64,000 nucleotides of DNA from Flavobacteriia bacterium (GCA_947463445.1 CANHRS010000001.1:48062-112061); one strand, 5' to 3'. Positions 36,806 to 45,160 are shown, counted from the stretch's first letter. The notes: generated by a model not told the origin, from the sequence alone. A program made the numbers and translations.

Positions 36806-37379
36806 TTTTTTGGAATCCATCGATCATACGATTGTACTTGCAATAAATTCCTTACATACACCCTTATTCGATGAGATCATGTGGCTAATTTCAGGTAAAA
36901 TTATCTGGATTCCCATGTATCTTTTCCTGATTTATTTAGCCTACCAACACTTTGGAAAGAAAAACACGATCTATTTTGTAGTGTTGGTAATAACGGCAAT
37001 TGCGCTTTCTGATATTGTTTCTTCTCAGATAATCAAAAAATCGGTAGCACGTTATCGACCATCCCATCATCTAGAACTTGCACCAAAACTTCACTTTTAC
37101 AAACAAAAAAATGGGGAATACTACCAAGGTGGGGAATATGGTTTTGTTTCTTCCCATGCTGCCAACTTTTTTGCAATTGCACTGTTTGTAGGACTAATTT
37201 TTAGAGAAAAAGCACCACAATTAATCTATACCTTATTCAGTATTGCAATTCTAGTCGGTTTTTCTCGCATCTATTTAGGGGTCCATTATTTGAGCGACAT
37301 CATCGGTGGAGCATTCGTCGGAACAACAATTTCTTACCTGCTTTGGAAATTTGTTTGGCTGAAAAGAGTAGTAAATTAA
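36798..37379 (+). CDS. PAP2-family membrane phosphatase
   Basis: 193 residues, about five to six membrane segments. The three phosphatase motifs are present: KKSVARYRP (about 75-83), SSHAANFFA (about 115-123, SSH in place of the usual PSGH) and [16 protein letters not shown] (about 156-171). Likely substrate is undecaprenyl pyrophosphate or phosphatidic acid-type lipid. It overlaps obgE by 8 nt and is the last gene of the likely operon. Confidence 0.9.
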   Translation: MLDFLESIDHTIVLAINSLHTPLFDEIMWLISGKIIWIPMYLFLIYLAYQHFGKKNTIYFVVLVITAIALSDIVSSQIIKKSVARYRPSHHLELAPKLHFYKQKNGEYYQGGEYGFVSSHAANFFAIALFVGLIFREKAPQLIYTLFSIAILVGFSRIYLGVHYLSDIIGGAFVGTTISYLLWKFVWLKRVVN

Positions 37380-37388
37380 TTCTTTTTG

Positions 37389-37396
37389 TATATTTG
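37389..37396 (+). promoter_or_regulatory. -7 box (TATATTTG) of the tRNA-Leu gene
   Basis: TATATTTG matches TAnnTTTG and ends 39 nt before the tRNA start at 37436. Confidence 0.45.
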
Positions 37397-37435
37397 CAGT
37401 CCGTTTCAAAGTATAACAGCGGTTATACATTAAAT

Positions 37436-37517
37436 GCCCGAGTGGCGGAACTGGTAGACGCGCTGGATTCAAAATCCTGTTCTTTCGGGAGTGCCGGTTC
37501 GATTCCGGCCTCGGGTA
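37436..37517 (+). tRNA. tRNA-Leu (anticodon CAA)
   Basis: Acceptor arms GCCCGAG and CTCGGGT (first pair G-T) enclose a D arm, an anticodon loop TTCAAAA with anticodon CAA, a long variable arm as expected for a class II tRNA, and a T arm GCCGG-TTCGATT-CCGGC. 82 nt to A73; CCA is not encoded. One T-T mismatch is seen in the anticodon stem. It reads UUG codons. Confidence 0.95.
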
Positions 37518-37552
37518 CACAAGTAGACGCTTCCAGTTTACGAGTAAGCTTA

Positions 37553-37586
37553 AACCTCAATTATCGCAAGATAGTTGAGGTTTTTC
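37553..37586 (+). terminator. Terminator after tRNA-Leu
   Basis: Thirteen-bp stem (AACCTCAATTATC, 37553-37565, with GATAGTTGAGGTT, 37570-37582; one G-T pair), GCAA tetraloop, followed by T-rich sequence. Confidence 0.9.
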
Positions 37587-37644
37587 TTTTTACACCCTTG
37601 CATCGCCTCCCATTTTTCGCTATCTTAATACTAAAAAGTATAAA

Positions 37645-38001
37645 ATGACCAACCAAGAATTAGGAATCCTAGGAGAAAAATTAGCACAAGAATACCTTAG
37701 CAATAAAGGTTTCCAGCATGTAGAGTATAACTACCGATTTGGGAAATTAGAGGTAGACATTATATCCATCGAAAACAATCAATTGGTTGTAACAGAAGTA
37801 AAAACAAGACAAACCGCAGAAATAGGTGAACCATGGAGAGCTGTTACACGAGCTAAACAACGTCAAATCATAAAAGTTACAGATGCGTACTTGAAATGGA
37901 AAAAAATAAATCTAGATACACGCTTCGATATCATCTCCATCGTTCATAACCAATATCGAACAGAAATTGAACATATTATAGATGCATTTACAACGGTTTG
38001 A
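37645..38001 (+). CDS. yraN: YraN family (UPF0102) endonuclease-like protein
   Basis: 118 residues. LGILGEKLAQEYLSNKGFQ, then NYRFGKLEVDIISIENNQLV with the E-V-D catalytic element and VTEVKTRQT (PD-(D/E)XK-like) is the UPF0102/YraN pattern. Function in cells is not settled; family members look like Holliday-junction-resolvase-fold nucleases. It stands between the tRNA-Leu terminator and porW. Confidence 0.9.
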   Translation: MTNQELGILGEKLAQEYLSNKGFQHVEYNYRFGKLEVDIISIENNQLVVTEVKTRQTAEIGEPWRAVTRAKQRQIIKVTDAYLKWKKINLDTRFDIISIVHNQYRTEIEHIIDAFTTV

Positions 38002-38062
38002 AACAAAAAGCTAAAAAATTACACAAGAAAAATTGTATTTTTACGTTCGTTATTACAACTAC

Positions 38063-40744
38063 ATGAAAAAAACAACGTCAATTGTCACTTTATTACTCGT
38101 ATGTACTACGTGTGTGCTTTTGGCAGTTTCTTGTTCTACGGAAAATAACACATTCATCAACCGCAATTACCATGGAATTACTGCAAAATACAATGGGTAT
38201 TTTAATGCAAATGAATTACTAAAAACCGCTCTTGAATCCTACCAAACGAATAACAAAGAGAATTTTTACGAAGTACTTCCCATCGAACAATTCCCAAAAG
38301 AAAAAGAATTTCAAGCATTTCTACCCGCAATTGATACGGCAATCTCCAAATGTTCGAAAGTAATTGCTAACCATTGTATGCCAAGCATGGAATTTGGTGG
38401 AGGAAAAAAAGTGGAAAATAACCCATGGATAGATGAAAATTGGAATACCATTGGAAAGGCATTTTTTCTGAAACACGAATATGAATTATCGCAAAGAAAC
38501 TATGAATATGTGCAACGGTTATTTGCAAAAGATAAGTCCTACTACATTGCTTCAATGTGGATTATTAAAGCACTGATTGCTAACGATAAAATAAACGAAG
38601 CAAAAGAAAAACTACTTGAATTAGACTTACTCGTTGAAAAACATAAAAAAGAAAAAGAAGAAAATAAAACAAACTTTTTGGGGAAAATAACACGTGTTTT
38701 TGCTAAAAAAGATAAAAAAGAAACAAAACTACTTCCTGAATTCTCTAAACGTATGGAAGTAGAGTTAGCTTTATTAAAAGGAAACTTGTACATACATACG
38801 GAAGAATATACGCTGGCTATTGAAAATTTAGAAAAAGCAATAACCAATTCCAAGAAAAAAAAGGAAAAAACCCGAATTCACTTTATATTAGGTCAACTAT
38901 ACGCGATTACCAAAAACAATGAATTAGCTAAAGATCACTTTTCGAAAGTAGTCTCATCTTCACAAGCTCCTTTTGAAATGCAATTTAATGCTCGAATTAA
39001 CAGAGCATTTCTTGGAAGGGATGAGAAAATTAAAAAAGAATTGCAAAGAATGCTAAAAGATGAAAAAAACACAGAATTTCGCGATCAACTATATTATGCA
39101 TTAGCTAAGTTATTCTTACAAGACAATAATCGGATGGAAGCAATTGCATCATTACATAAATCTACCTATTACTCAACATCCAATAAACGTCAACAAGCAA
39201 TAAGTTATGAAGAGCTAGGAAATCTTAGCTATCAAATAAAAAATTACATAAAAGCGCAAAAATATTACGATAGCTGTGTAAAAGTGATGCCAGAAAACTA
39301 TCCTAATTACGAAGACATCCGTAAAAAGGCAATGAAACTTAAAAACCTAGTAATTGCGGTAGATATAGTAGCAAGAGAAGATAGTGTACTTCGCATTGCA
39401 CAAATGGACGCGAAAACTAGAAAAAATTACTTAGAAAAAGTGATAAAAAACACTAAATTGAATGCAGAAAAAAAACAAAAAGAAGAGGCTGCTCGACTTC
39501 GTGACATTCAAGCAAAACAACAAGCTGCGCAAGAAAATGATCCTTCCGGAAATAAATGGTATTGGAACAATGTAAAATCAAAAGCAGACGGAATTAGTGA
39601 ATTCAAAAAGAACTGGGGGGATAGAGAGAATGAAGATGACTGGAGACGAAGCGAAAAAATTGTAATAGCAGCAAACAAATTGGATAGCATAAAAGAAAAT
39701 GCAAATGCAAACAACAATACCACTACAGATAAAGATACATTAACAATAGAAAACCTTGCTGCAAAACTGCCCCTAACTAAATCATTGCAAGACTCGTCGA
39801 TGAAAAGATTGATGGCAGCTCAGTATGAAGCAGGACTGATTTATAAAGAACTTTTAGGAGAAAATAAGTTGGCAGTAGAACGTTTTGTGGATGTTCTAAG
39901 TCGTAATTATATAAGTGATTATAAATTATTATCCGCATATCAACTCTATAAAATCTACGAAGGAAAAGACAACGCAAAAATGCAAGCGCAAAAAACATAT
40001 ATATTAAAAAATTATCCAAATTCAGATTATGCAAATTATATTAAAGACCCAAATTATTTTACCAAGAAAAAAGAAGATGATTTGAAGGCAGAGGAAACAT
40101 ATGTCAAATTACTTGTAAAATACCGCTCAAAAAAATATGAAGAAGTAATTAATGCTTGTGTAGAAGTAATAAATAATGAACCGAAAAATGCTTTTTTAGC
40201 TAAATATATGTTGTTAAACGCTATGGCTCATGCATCTCAAACAAGAGATAAAAAAAGTATTGAACCATTATTACAGGAGATTTGCAAAAAATTCCCAAAT
40301 TCAGAGGAAGCCAAAAAAGCAACTGATTTGTTAGATATTTTAGCAAAAGGAATTTCAGAAGATAAAAAAATAATATTCAACAAGGAATCCGTTTTCAAAT
40401 TTGAAGAAGGACAGCCTCTATGGATCATTGTACTGCTAGAACCAAATGGAGATTCTAACGCTGCTAAAAATAAAATATCCTTGTTTAACGACGAAGAATA
40501 TACGAATAAAGAAATTACGGTCTCTTCTAAATTATTTAATGAAAATCAGAGTATAGTAGTATTAAAATCGTTTACACATACGGATGCGGAAGAATATGTA
40601 GATCGTTTTAAATCGGATAAAACTATACTTGCAGCATATGCTAACTTGCCTATTTATTTAATTTCGCAAGATAATCTAAAAATACTTTTTGAAAAGCACA
40701 ATCTCGAAGATTACAAAACATTTTATACGGAATATTTTAAGTAA
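38063..40744 (+). CDS. porW: Type IX secretion system lipoprotein PorW/SprE
   Basis: 893 residues from the ATG at 38063 (an upstream in-frame start at 38033 would push the signal peptide inward). Lipobox LLAVSC, Cys at about 23, then NTFINRNYHGITAKYNGYFN, the conserved N-terminal motif of PorW/SprE. TPR-like helical repeats run from about 120 to 450 (for example ELSQRNYEYVQRLFAKDKSY and AIENLEKAITNS). A Lys/Glu-rich, coiled-coil-like middle (about 455-560) precedes NKWYWNN and more TPR-like repeats to the C-terminus. Flavobacterial SprE is needed for T9SS secretion and gliding and acts in the periplasm, on the outer membrane. The stop overlaps the start of purK (TAATG), an odd functional pairing. 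Confidence 0.9.
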   Translation: MKKTTSIVTLLLVCTTCVLLAVSCSTENNTFINRNYHGITAKYNGYFNANELLKTALESYQTNNKENFYEVLPIEQFPKEKEFQAFLPAIDTAISKCSKVIANHCMPSMEFGGGKKVENNPWIDENWNTIGKAFFLKHEYELSQRNYEYVQRLFAKDKSYYIASMWIIKALIANDKINEAKEKLLELDLLVEKHKKEKEENKTNFLGKITRVFAKKDKKETKLLPEFSKRMEVELALLKGNLYIHTEEYTLAIENLEKAITNSKKKKEKTRIHFILGQLYAITKNNELAKDHFSKVVSSSQAPFEMQFNARINRAFLGRDEKIKKELQRMLKDEKNTEFRDQLYYALAKLFLQDNNRMEAIASLHKSTYYSTSNKRQQAISYEELGNLSYQIKNYIKAQKYYDSCVKVMPENYPNYEDIRKKAMKLKNLVIAVDIVAREDSVLRIAQMDAKTRKNYLEKVIKNTKLNAEKKQKEEAARLRDIQAKQQAAQENDPSGNKWYWNNVKSKADGISEFKKNWGDRENEDDWRRSEKIVIAANKLDSIKENANANNNTTTDKDTLTIENLAAKLPLTKSLQDSSMKRLMAAQYEAGLIYKELLGENKLAVERFVDVLSRNYISDYKLLSAYQLYKIYEGKDNAKMQAQKTYILKNYPNSDYANYIKDPNYFTKKKEDDLKAEETYVKLLVKYRSKKYEEVINACVEVINNEPKNAFLAKYMLLNAMAHASQTRDKKSIEPLLQEICKKFPNSEEAKKATDLLDILAKGISEDKKIIFNKESVFKFEEGQPLWIIVLLEPNGDSNAAKNKISLFNDEEYTNKEITVSSKLFNENQSIVVLKSFTHTDAEEYVDRFKSDKTILAAYANLPIYLISQDNLKILFEKHNLEDYKTFYTEYFK

Positions 40745-41892
40745 TGGAAAAAATATGGTACGGTAAACACTTTCAATTGGGTGTATTAGGAGGTGGCCAA
40801 CTAGGCAGAATGTTGATTCAAGAAACAATCAACTTCGATGTACAAGTGCATTGTCTTGACCCAGATGCAGAAGCTCCGTGTAAGGATATTGCCCATAGTT
40901 TAACGATTGGTTCTCTAAACGATTTCGAAATGGTTTACAATTTTGGTCAAAACAAAGATGTAATCACGGTTGAAATTGAAAATGTTTCCATCGAAGCGTT
41001 AGAGAAACTAGAAGGAGAAGGGAAAAAAGTCTTCCCACAACCAGCAGTCTTGAAAATTATTCGTGACAAAGGTTTACAAAAACAGTTTTACGCAGACCAT
41101 AATATCCCTACTCCTGCTTTCTATTTGGTAAACAACAAAGAAGAAATCAATAACTACATTGCAGAATTCCCATTTATGCAAAAAATGCGTACGGGTGGTT
41201 ATGATGGAAAAGGGGTAACGCCATTACGTAACGAAAAAGACCTGGAAAATGCTTTTGAAGTACCTAGTGTTTTGGAAAAATTTGTGGATTTTGAAAAAGA
41301 ATTATCGGTTATCGTTGCGCGTAATGAAAACGGTGAAACGAAAGTGTATCCGACGGTAGAATGTGAATTTAGTCCAGAAGCCAACTTAGTAGAATTTTTA
41401 TTCTCTCCTGCAGATGTAACTCCAGCAATTGAAAAAGCAGCAGAAGAATTAGCCATTAGCATCATCGATAAACTTGGGATGGTTGGAATTTTAGCAGTTG
41501 AATTATTCCTTACTAAAGATGGTCAGTTATTAGTCAATGAAATCGCACCACGTCCGCACAACAGCGGTCACCATACCATCGAATGTAATGTGACTTCTCA
41601 ATTTGAACAACACATGCGTAGTGTGTTAAACCTTCCTCTTGGAGATACACGTATTATACAGCCAGGCGTAATGATTAACTTATTAGGGGAAAAAGGATAC
41701 CAAGGTAGTGTGATCTACCAAGGATTAGAAACAGCCATTGCCATTCCTGGGGTTAAGCCACACATTTATGGTAAAGCAGAAACAAAATCGTTCCGTAAAA
41801 TGGGACACATCACCATCGTTGCTCCTACCCTAGAAGAAGCGAAAACAAATGGTAGAAAAGTGAAAGAGTTAGTGAAAGTGATTTCCCTTTAG
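40744..41892 (+). CDS. purK: 5-(carboxyamino)imidazole ribonucleotide synthase
   Basis: 382 residues. PurK makes N5-CAIR from AIR, bicarbonate and ATP. N-terminus LGVLGGGQLGRMLIQ (about 12-26), ATP-grasp region FPFMQKMRTGGYDGKGVT (about 140-157), ELSVIVARNENGE, and the metal site LAVELFLTKDGQLLVNEIAP then RPHNSGH (about 248-274). The ATG overlaps the porW stop, so the two are translationally coupled. The TAG stop lies within a 36-bp perfect palindrome. Confidence 0.96.
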   Translation: MEKIWYGKHFQLGVLGGGQLGRMLIQETINFDVQVHCLDPDAEAPCKDIAHSLTIGSLNDFEMVYNFGQNKDVITVEIENVSIEALEKLEGEGKKVFPQPAVLKIIRDKGLQKQFYADHNIPTPAFYLVNNKEEINNYIAEFPFMQKMRTGGYDGKGVTPLRNEKDLENAFEVPSVLEKFVDFEKELSVIVARNENGETKVYPTVECEFSPEANLVEFLFSPADVTPAIEKAAEELAISIIDKLGMVGILAVELFLTKDGQLLVNEIAPRPHNSGHHTIECNVTSQFEQHMRSVLNLPLGDTRIIQPGVMINLLGEKGYQGSVIYQGLETAIAIPGVKPHIYGKAETKSFRKMGHITIVAPTLEEAKTNGRKVKELVKVISL

Positions 41893-41920
41893 ATACGCAA
41901 TGCATTGCGTATCTAAAGGG
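41885..41920. repeat. 36-bp perfect palindrome over the purK stop codon
   Basis: From 41885 to 41920 the sequence is an exact palindrome with no spacer, arms of 18 bp (left arm CCCTTTAGATACGCAATG). The TAG stop (41890-41892) is in the left arm. No T-run follows, so it is not a canonical terminator. The core TACGCAATGCATTGCGTA resembles the repeat at 42515. Confidence 0.85.
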
Positions 41921-41963
41921 TTTACATAGTAAGCAATCAAAAAAAATTGCATTTCATTTTAAA

Positions 41964-41983
41964 TTGGTGTAAATTTACATCAA
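41964..41983. promoter_or_regulatory. Candidate autoregulatory operator of the parDE-like module
   Basis: A perfect 12-bp palindrome TGTAAATTTACA (41968-41979) is extended on both sides by TTG/CAA with one mismatch, ending 11 nt before the antitoxin ATG. A second ACATCA word follows at 41988. Such palindromes are typical ParD operators. Confidence 0.45.
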
Positions 41984-41994
41984 ATACACATCAG

Positions 41995-42234
41995 ATGATA
42001 CGACAAAGTATTTCATTTACGGAACCAAACGATGAATGGTTAAAAAGCCAAATCGCTACCAAAGAATATGCTAGCAAAAGTGAGTTAGTGAATGATTTAA
42101 TTCGACACGCAAGAAGTCAACAATCTCAAATTGATTGGATAAGAAAAAAAATTGAATTCGCTGAAAAAAGTGGTTTCACCATGGATTCAAAAGATCAGAT
42201 ACTTAAAGCATCCAAAGATTTACTTAATGACTAA
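41995..42234 (+). CDS. ParD-like ribbon-helix-helix antitoxin
   Basis: 79 residues from the ATG at 41995. N-terminal MIRQSISFTEPNDEWLKSQIA is an RHH strand-helix start and SKSELVNDLIRHARSQQ completes the fold (CC2985-type ParD). The C-terminal half (about 45-79) would wrap the toxin. It overlaps the toxin gene by 8 nt. An upstream palindrome fits autorepression. Confidence 0.85.
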   Translation: MIRQSISFTEPNDEWLKSQIATKEYASKSELVNDLIRHARSQQSQIDWIRKKIEFAEKSGFTMDSKDQILKASKDLLND

Positions 42235-42514
42235 ATATAGATTAAGTAATGTTGCTAAAGATGACTTAATCCGAATTCATCAATATGGGGTAAAAAATTT
42301 TGGTGTAAAACAAGCCGATAGTTATTTCGAAGCATTTTTCATCTGTTTTGACCTGATTGCAGAACGTCCTTTTGCTTTTGAATCCGTTGATTACATCAAA
42401 CAAGGGTATAAAAGGTGTATCTGTGGTGTAGATACTATCTACTTTCGAATAAACGAAAACACCATCGAAATAATGACGATAATTGGCCGACAAGAAACAA
42501 TCAACCTCCCGTAA
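42227..42514 (+). CDS. ParE/RelE-fold toxin
   Basis: 95 residues from the ATG at 42227, which overlaps the antitoxin end by 8 nt. Pattern of ParE toxins: YRLSNVAKDDLIRIHQYGVKNFG, described as YRLSNVAKDDL and IRIHQYGVKNFG, then RPFAFESVDYIKQGYKRCIC and the C-terminal IYFRINENTIEIMTIIGRQE. Target in ParE is gyrase, in RelE the ribosome; the short distance to the ParD-type antitoxin favours ParE. Confidence 0.85.
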   Translation: MTKYRLSNVAKDDLIRIHQYGVKNFGVKQADSYFEAFFICFDLIAERPFAFESVDYIKQGYKRCICGVDTIYFRINENTIEIMTIIGRQETINLP

Positions 42515-42534
42515 AGACGCAATGCTTTGCGTCT
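42515..42534. repeat. Inverted repeat AGACGCAA/TTGCGTCT after the toxin stop
   Basis: Arms at 42515-42522 and 42527-42534 with a 4-base loop, starting directly after the TAA stop. The motif is related to the 41885 palindrome (GACGCAATGC type). Confidence 0.7.
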
Positions 42535-42664
42535 CCCAGAATGCTTGCATCTCCAACAATACATTATATCTCTTTCATCAACATTACCAAAGGTAATATC
42601 TCTGCGACCTCAAAATCCAGTCAAACACTTCAATTATCTCTAACCCTCTACGAAAATCTTTGTG

Positions 42665-43852
42665 TTACTTTGCGTCTTTGTATCCTTCGTGTTGCAATTT
42701 AACTAACTCCTCCGCCAAATTCCTCGCCTCTTCATCAACCTTCACAAAATCGGCATATTCTGGTTCTTTCACAAAAGTAGCCTGATCCATCACACTTCCA
42801 TTAATTCGAGCAATATCTAAAAATCCGATTTGACCTTTTAAGAATGCTTGCACAGTAACTTCATTCGCAGCATTTAACGCACAAGCAGCAGTACCTTCTC
42901 GATCCATCGCAATAAATGCTAAATTCAAATTTTGAAATGTTTCACGATCGGGTTGCTCAAAAGTCAACTGCGGATAATCCATAAAATTAAAACGTGGGAA
43001 ATCCGTTTTCAATCGTGCAGGATAGGTAAACGCATATTGTATCGGTAACTTCATGTCAGGTAATCCCATTTGTGCTTTCATGCTACCATCTTCGAATTGC
43101 ACTAAAGAATGTACGATCGACTGTGGATGTACTATCACATCAATTTGGTCTGGACGCAAATCAAACAACCACTTTGCTTCGATGACTTCCAATCCTTTGT
43201 TCATGAGTGTCGCAGAATCAATGGTGATTTTTGCTCCCATCGTCCAATTTGGATGTTTTAATGCTTGTGCAGGAGTAACTGTTTCTAATTGCTCCCGTTT
43301 CCACCCTCTAAAAGGACCTCCAGAAGCCGTTAAATAGATTTTCTCTATTGGATTGATATTTTCCCCAGTCAAACATTGAAAGATTGCTGAGTGCTCAGAA
43401 TCGACCGGATAAATAGTAACGTTATGTTCAAGTGCTAATTTAGTAATCAATGAACCAGCAACGACCAAGGTTTCTTTGTTCGCTAAGGCAATCGTTTTCT
43501 TTGCTTTAATAGCTTCTATCGTAGGTTTTAATCCAGCATAACCAACCAAGGCAGTCAATACCACATCTATTTCAGAACCTGTAACGATTTGATTCAAGGA
43601 ATCCTTTCCACAAAAAACTTTGATATCTTCCTCCCACAAGGCTGATTTAACCTTTTCATACAAAGATTCATCTACGATGACTACACTATTCGGTTTGAAC
43701 TTTTTAGCTTGTATTATCAACAAGTCCGCATTTCCATTTGCTGTCAATACTTGCAAATCAAAAACATCTGGATACGATTCAATCACTTCTAAAGCTTGTG
43801 TTCCAATTGAACCCGTCGAACCTAAAATTGCAATCCCTTTTTTCTTTGTCAT
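42665..43852 (-). CDS. dxr: 1-deoxy-D-xylulose 5-phosphate reductoisomerase
   Basis: 395 residues from the ATG at 43852. The open frame continues upstream to 43978, but that part is encoded by a repeat sequence (see repeat entry) and gives a non-protein-like leader. Motifs: NADPH loop IAILGSTGSIGTQALEVI (about 6-23), ALANKETLVVAG, VDSEHSAIFQCL (metal/substrate) and ASGGPFRGWKREQ. It makes MEP for isoprenoid synthesis. It is alone on the minus strand between toxin-antitoxin modules. Confidence 0.96.
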   Translation of the reverse strand: MTKKKGIAILGSTGSIGTQALEVIESYPDVFDLQVLTANGNADLLIIQAKKFKPNSVVIVDESLYEKVKSALWEEDIKVFCGKDSLNQIVTGSEIDVVLTALVGYAGLKPTIEAIKAKKTIALANKETLVVAGSLITKLALEHNVTIYPVDSEHSAIFQCLTGENINPIEKIYLTASGGPFRGWKREQLETVTPAQALKHPNWTMGAKITIDSATLMNKGLEVIEAKWLFDLRPDQIDVIVHPQSIVHSLVQFEDGSMKAQMGLPDMKLPIQYAFTYPARLKTDFPRFNFMDYPQLTFEQPDRETFQNLNLAFIAMDREGTAACALNAANEVTVQAFLKGQIGFLDIARINGSVMDQATFVKEPEYADFVKVDEEARNLAEELVKLQHEGYKDAK

Positions 43853-43879
43853 AGTCTCTTTAAAAAATACGTCACCGGA

Positions 43880-43902
43880 CCGCTGGAAATATTTTCCTGC
43901 GG
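43880..43902. repeat. REP-like imperfect palindrome, copy 1
   Basis: Arms CCGCTGGAAA and TTTCCTGCGG around a 3-nt centre; one mismatch in the stem. Further copies at 44693, 45836 and 45868. Confidence 0.7.
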
Positions 43903-43918
43903 TAAATTCATGCGCAAG

Positions 43919-44071
43919 AAATGTTTTCTGCGGAAACCCAAAAGTAATCCATCTTAATTTAAGCCACCAACAATTCATCCATAATTTTTTAATTGATCAA
44001 AAAGCATCACCTAAATTCATCAACTTATAGACTTTGAAAAATTACATTTTCATTGTATATTTGTTAGAGAA
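43919..44071. repeat. Direct repeat A, promoter segment of toxin-antitoxin module 2
   Basis: About 153 bp nearly identical to 44700-44854. It begins with TGTTTTCTGCGGAAACCC, continues through a strongly conserved stretch to CAACAATTCA, diverges in the middle and ends with the same -33/-7 promoter. Confidence 0.85.
44033..44063 (+). promoter_or_regulatory. Promoter of toxin-antitoxin module 2 (-33 TTTG, -7 TATATTTG)
   Basis: TTTG at 44033-44036, 19-nt spacer, TATATTTG at 44056-44063: full match to the Bacteroidota consensus. The antitoxin ATG is 45 nt downstream. Confidence 0.7.
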
Positions 44072-44107
44072 GTATATTAGTAGCAATTACTCATTAACAA
44101 AACGAAT

Positions 44108-44377
44108 ATGGAAGCACAAAATATTTACACAAAAAAAATGGCGCTTTTTAGTTACATTGCTTCTGTTGAAGATGATTCAATGATTGATAAACTTTTAAAT
44201 CTTATTAATCCTTCGGACAACACTACAAAAAAGAAAAACGAAACAACTTTAAAACTTAGCGCTGCTCAAAAGTCTGCTATTGATAAAGGATTAAAAGATA
44301 TTGAAGACGGAAACATTATCCCTTACAAACAAGCACGAGAGGAACTCAAAAAACGTATGCCAACATACTTTAAATAA
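44108..44377 (+). CDS. Antitoxin of RelE/ParE-type module 2
   Basis: 89 residues. The C-terminal half (LSAAQKSAIDKGLKDIEDGN, then IIPYKQAREELKKRMP) has the 'Q...I..GL.DI..G..I.....R.E' pattern of addiction-module antitoxins that pair with RelE/ParE toxins. The first half (MALFSYIASVEDDSMIDKLLN) is not recognised. It overlaps the toxin gene (TAATG) and has its own consensus promoter. Confidence 0.75.
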   Translation: MEAQNIYTKKMALFSYIASVEDDSMIDKLLNLINPSDNTTKKKNETTLKLSAAQKSAIDKGLKDIEDGNIIPYKQAREELKKRMPTYFK

Positions 44378-44676
44378 TGATGGATTTTGATATTACTCGA
44401 ACTGCCATTCAAGAATTCGAAGAATGCATCAGGTATGTAGAAAAGAAATTTTCAGAAAAAAAAGCAATACAGTTTGTAATTGAAGTTGAAAATACTTTTG
44501 ATTTAATCTGCAAAAATCCAAATACATTTCCCAAATCTGATTATAAAGATATTCGCTATGTAGTTGTTATGAAACCAATAACAATTTTTTATACCATTCT
44601 TGACGAAAAAACAGTACAAGTTGTCAATATTTGGAATAACCGAAAAGAAAAAAACGAGACTAAAATTAAAAGATAA
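44377..44676 (+). CDS. RelE/ParE-fold toxin of module 2
   Basis: 99 residues (or 98 from the second ATG at 44380). FDITRTAIQEFEECIRYVEK, then the core LICKNPNTFPKSDYKDIRYV and the end IFYTILDEKTVQVVNIWNNR match the RelE/ParE fold, with conserved R/Y/N residues at the C-terminus. Starts on the antitoxin stop, so translation is coupled. Confidence 0.8.
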   Translation: MMDFDITRTAIQEFEECIRYVEKKFSEKKAIQFVIEVENTFDLICKNPNTFPKSDYKDIRYVVVMKPITIFYTILDEKTVQVVNIWNNRKEKNETKIKR

Positions 44677-44692
44677 CTTAACTGTTACCACT

Positions 44693-44715
44693 CTGCTATA
44701 AATGTTTTCCTGCGG
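44693..44715. repeat. REP-like imperfect palindrome, copy 2 (degenerate)
   Basis: CTGCTATAAA and TTTCCTGCGG around a 3-nt centre; the left arm has drifted from CCGCTGGAAA. Confidence 0.5.
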
Positions 44716-44854
44716 AAACCCAAAAGTAATCCATCTTAATTTAAGCCACCAACAATTCAACCATAAATTTTTAAAATTGATTAACGGCAGCTCCCAAAAT
44801 CAACCACTAATAGACTTTGAAAAATTACTATTTCATTGTATATTTGTTAGAGAA
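44700..44854. repeat. Direct repeat B, promoter segment of toxin-antitoxin module 3
   Basis: About 155 bp matching 43919-44071, including the promoter. Main differences: one-base indels and a divergent central part (44781-44810). Confidence 0.85.
44816..44846 (+). promoter_or_regulatory. Promoter of toxin-antitoxin module 3 (-33 TTTG, -7 TATATTTG)
   Basis: TTTG at 44816-44819, 19-nt spacer, TATATTTG at 44839-44846, the same arrangement as the module 2 promoter. The antitoxin ATG is 33 nt downstream. Confidence 0.7.
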
Positions 44855-44878
44855 CAATGTCTTTAATATTTTCTATAC

Positions 44879-45160
44879 ATGAAAGCAACAAACATACAAA
44901 CTGTAAAACTCAACATCATTAACAAAATTGGAATGAGTGAAGATAAGTGGTTGCTTCAAAAAGTATGGGACATTATTTCTTCCAGTGAAACGAATGAACA
45001 TCAAGAAAATGTGCTTGTAAAAAAAGATAAAACTAAATCCCAAGAATTTGTTATCCCTCAATGGCAACAGGATTTAGTATTGAATCGAATAAAAAATGCA
45101 AAGCCTGAAAATTATACTTCGATTGACAATTTGGATCAAGAAATAAGACTGCAGAAATGA
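44879..45160 (+). CDS. Antitoxin of module 3
   Basis: 93 residues. N-terminal KLNIINKIGMSEDKWLLQKVW is a helix-turn-like start; the C-terminal part (SQEFVIPQWQQDLVLNRIKN, then NYTSIDNLDQEIRLQK) has the 'IP.WQ...VL.RI......' element seen in addiction-module antitoxins of Bacteroidota. Overlaps the toxin gene by 4 nt (ATGA). Confidence 0.72.
   Translation: MKATNIQTVKLNIINKIGMSEDKWLLQKVWDIISSSETNEHQENVLVKKDKTKSQEFVIPQWQQDLVLNRIKNAKPENYTSIDNLDQEIRLQK

Noticed and set aside
43853..43978. N-terminal extension of dxr by 42 residues
   Set aside because: It is encoded by the duplicated repeat segment (same residues appear on the minus strand at 44760), and the ATG at 43852 gives the normal Dxr start.
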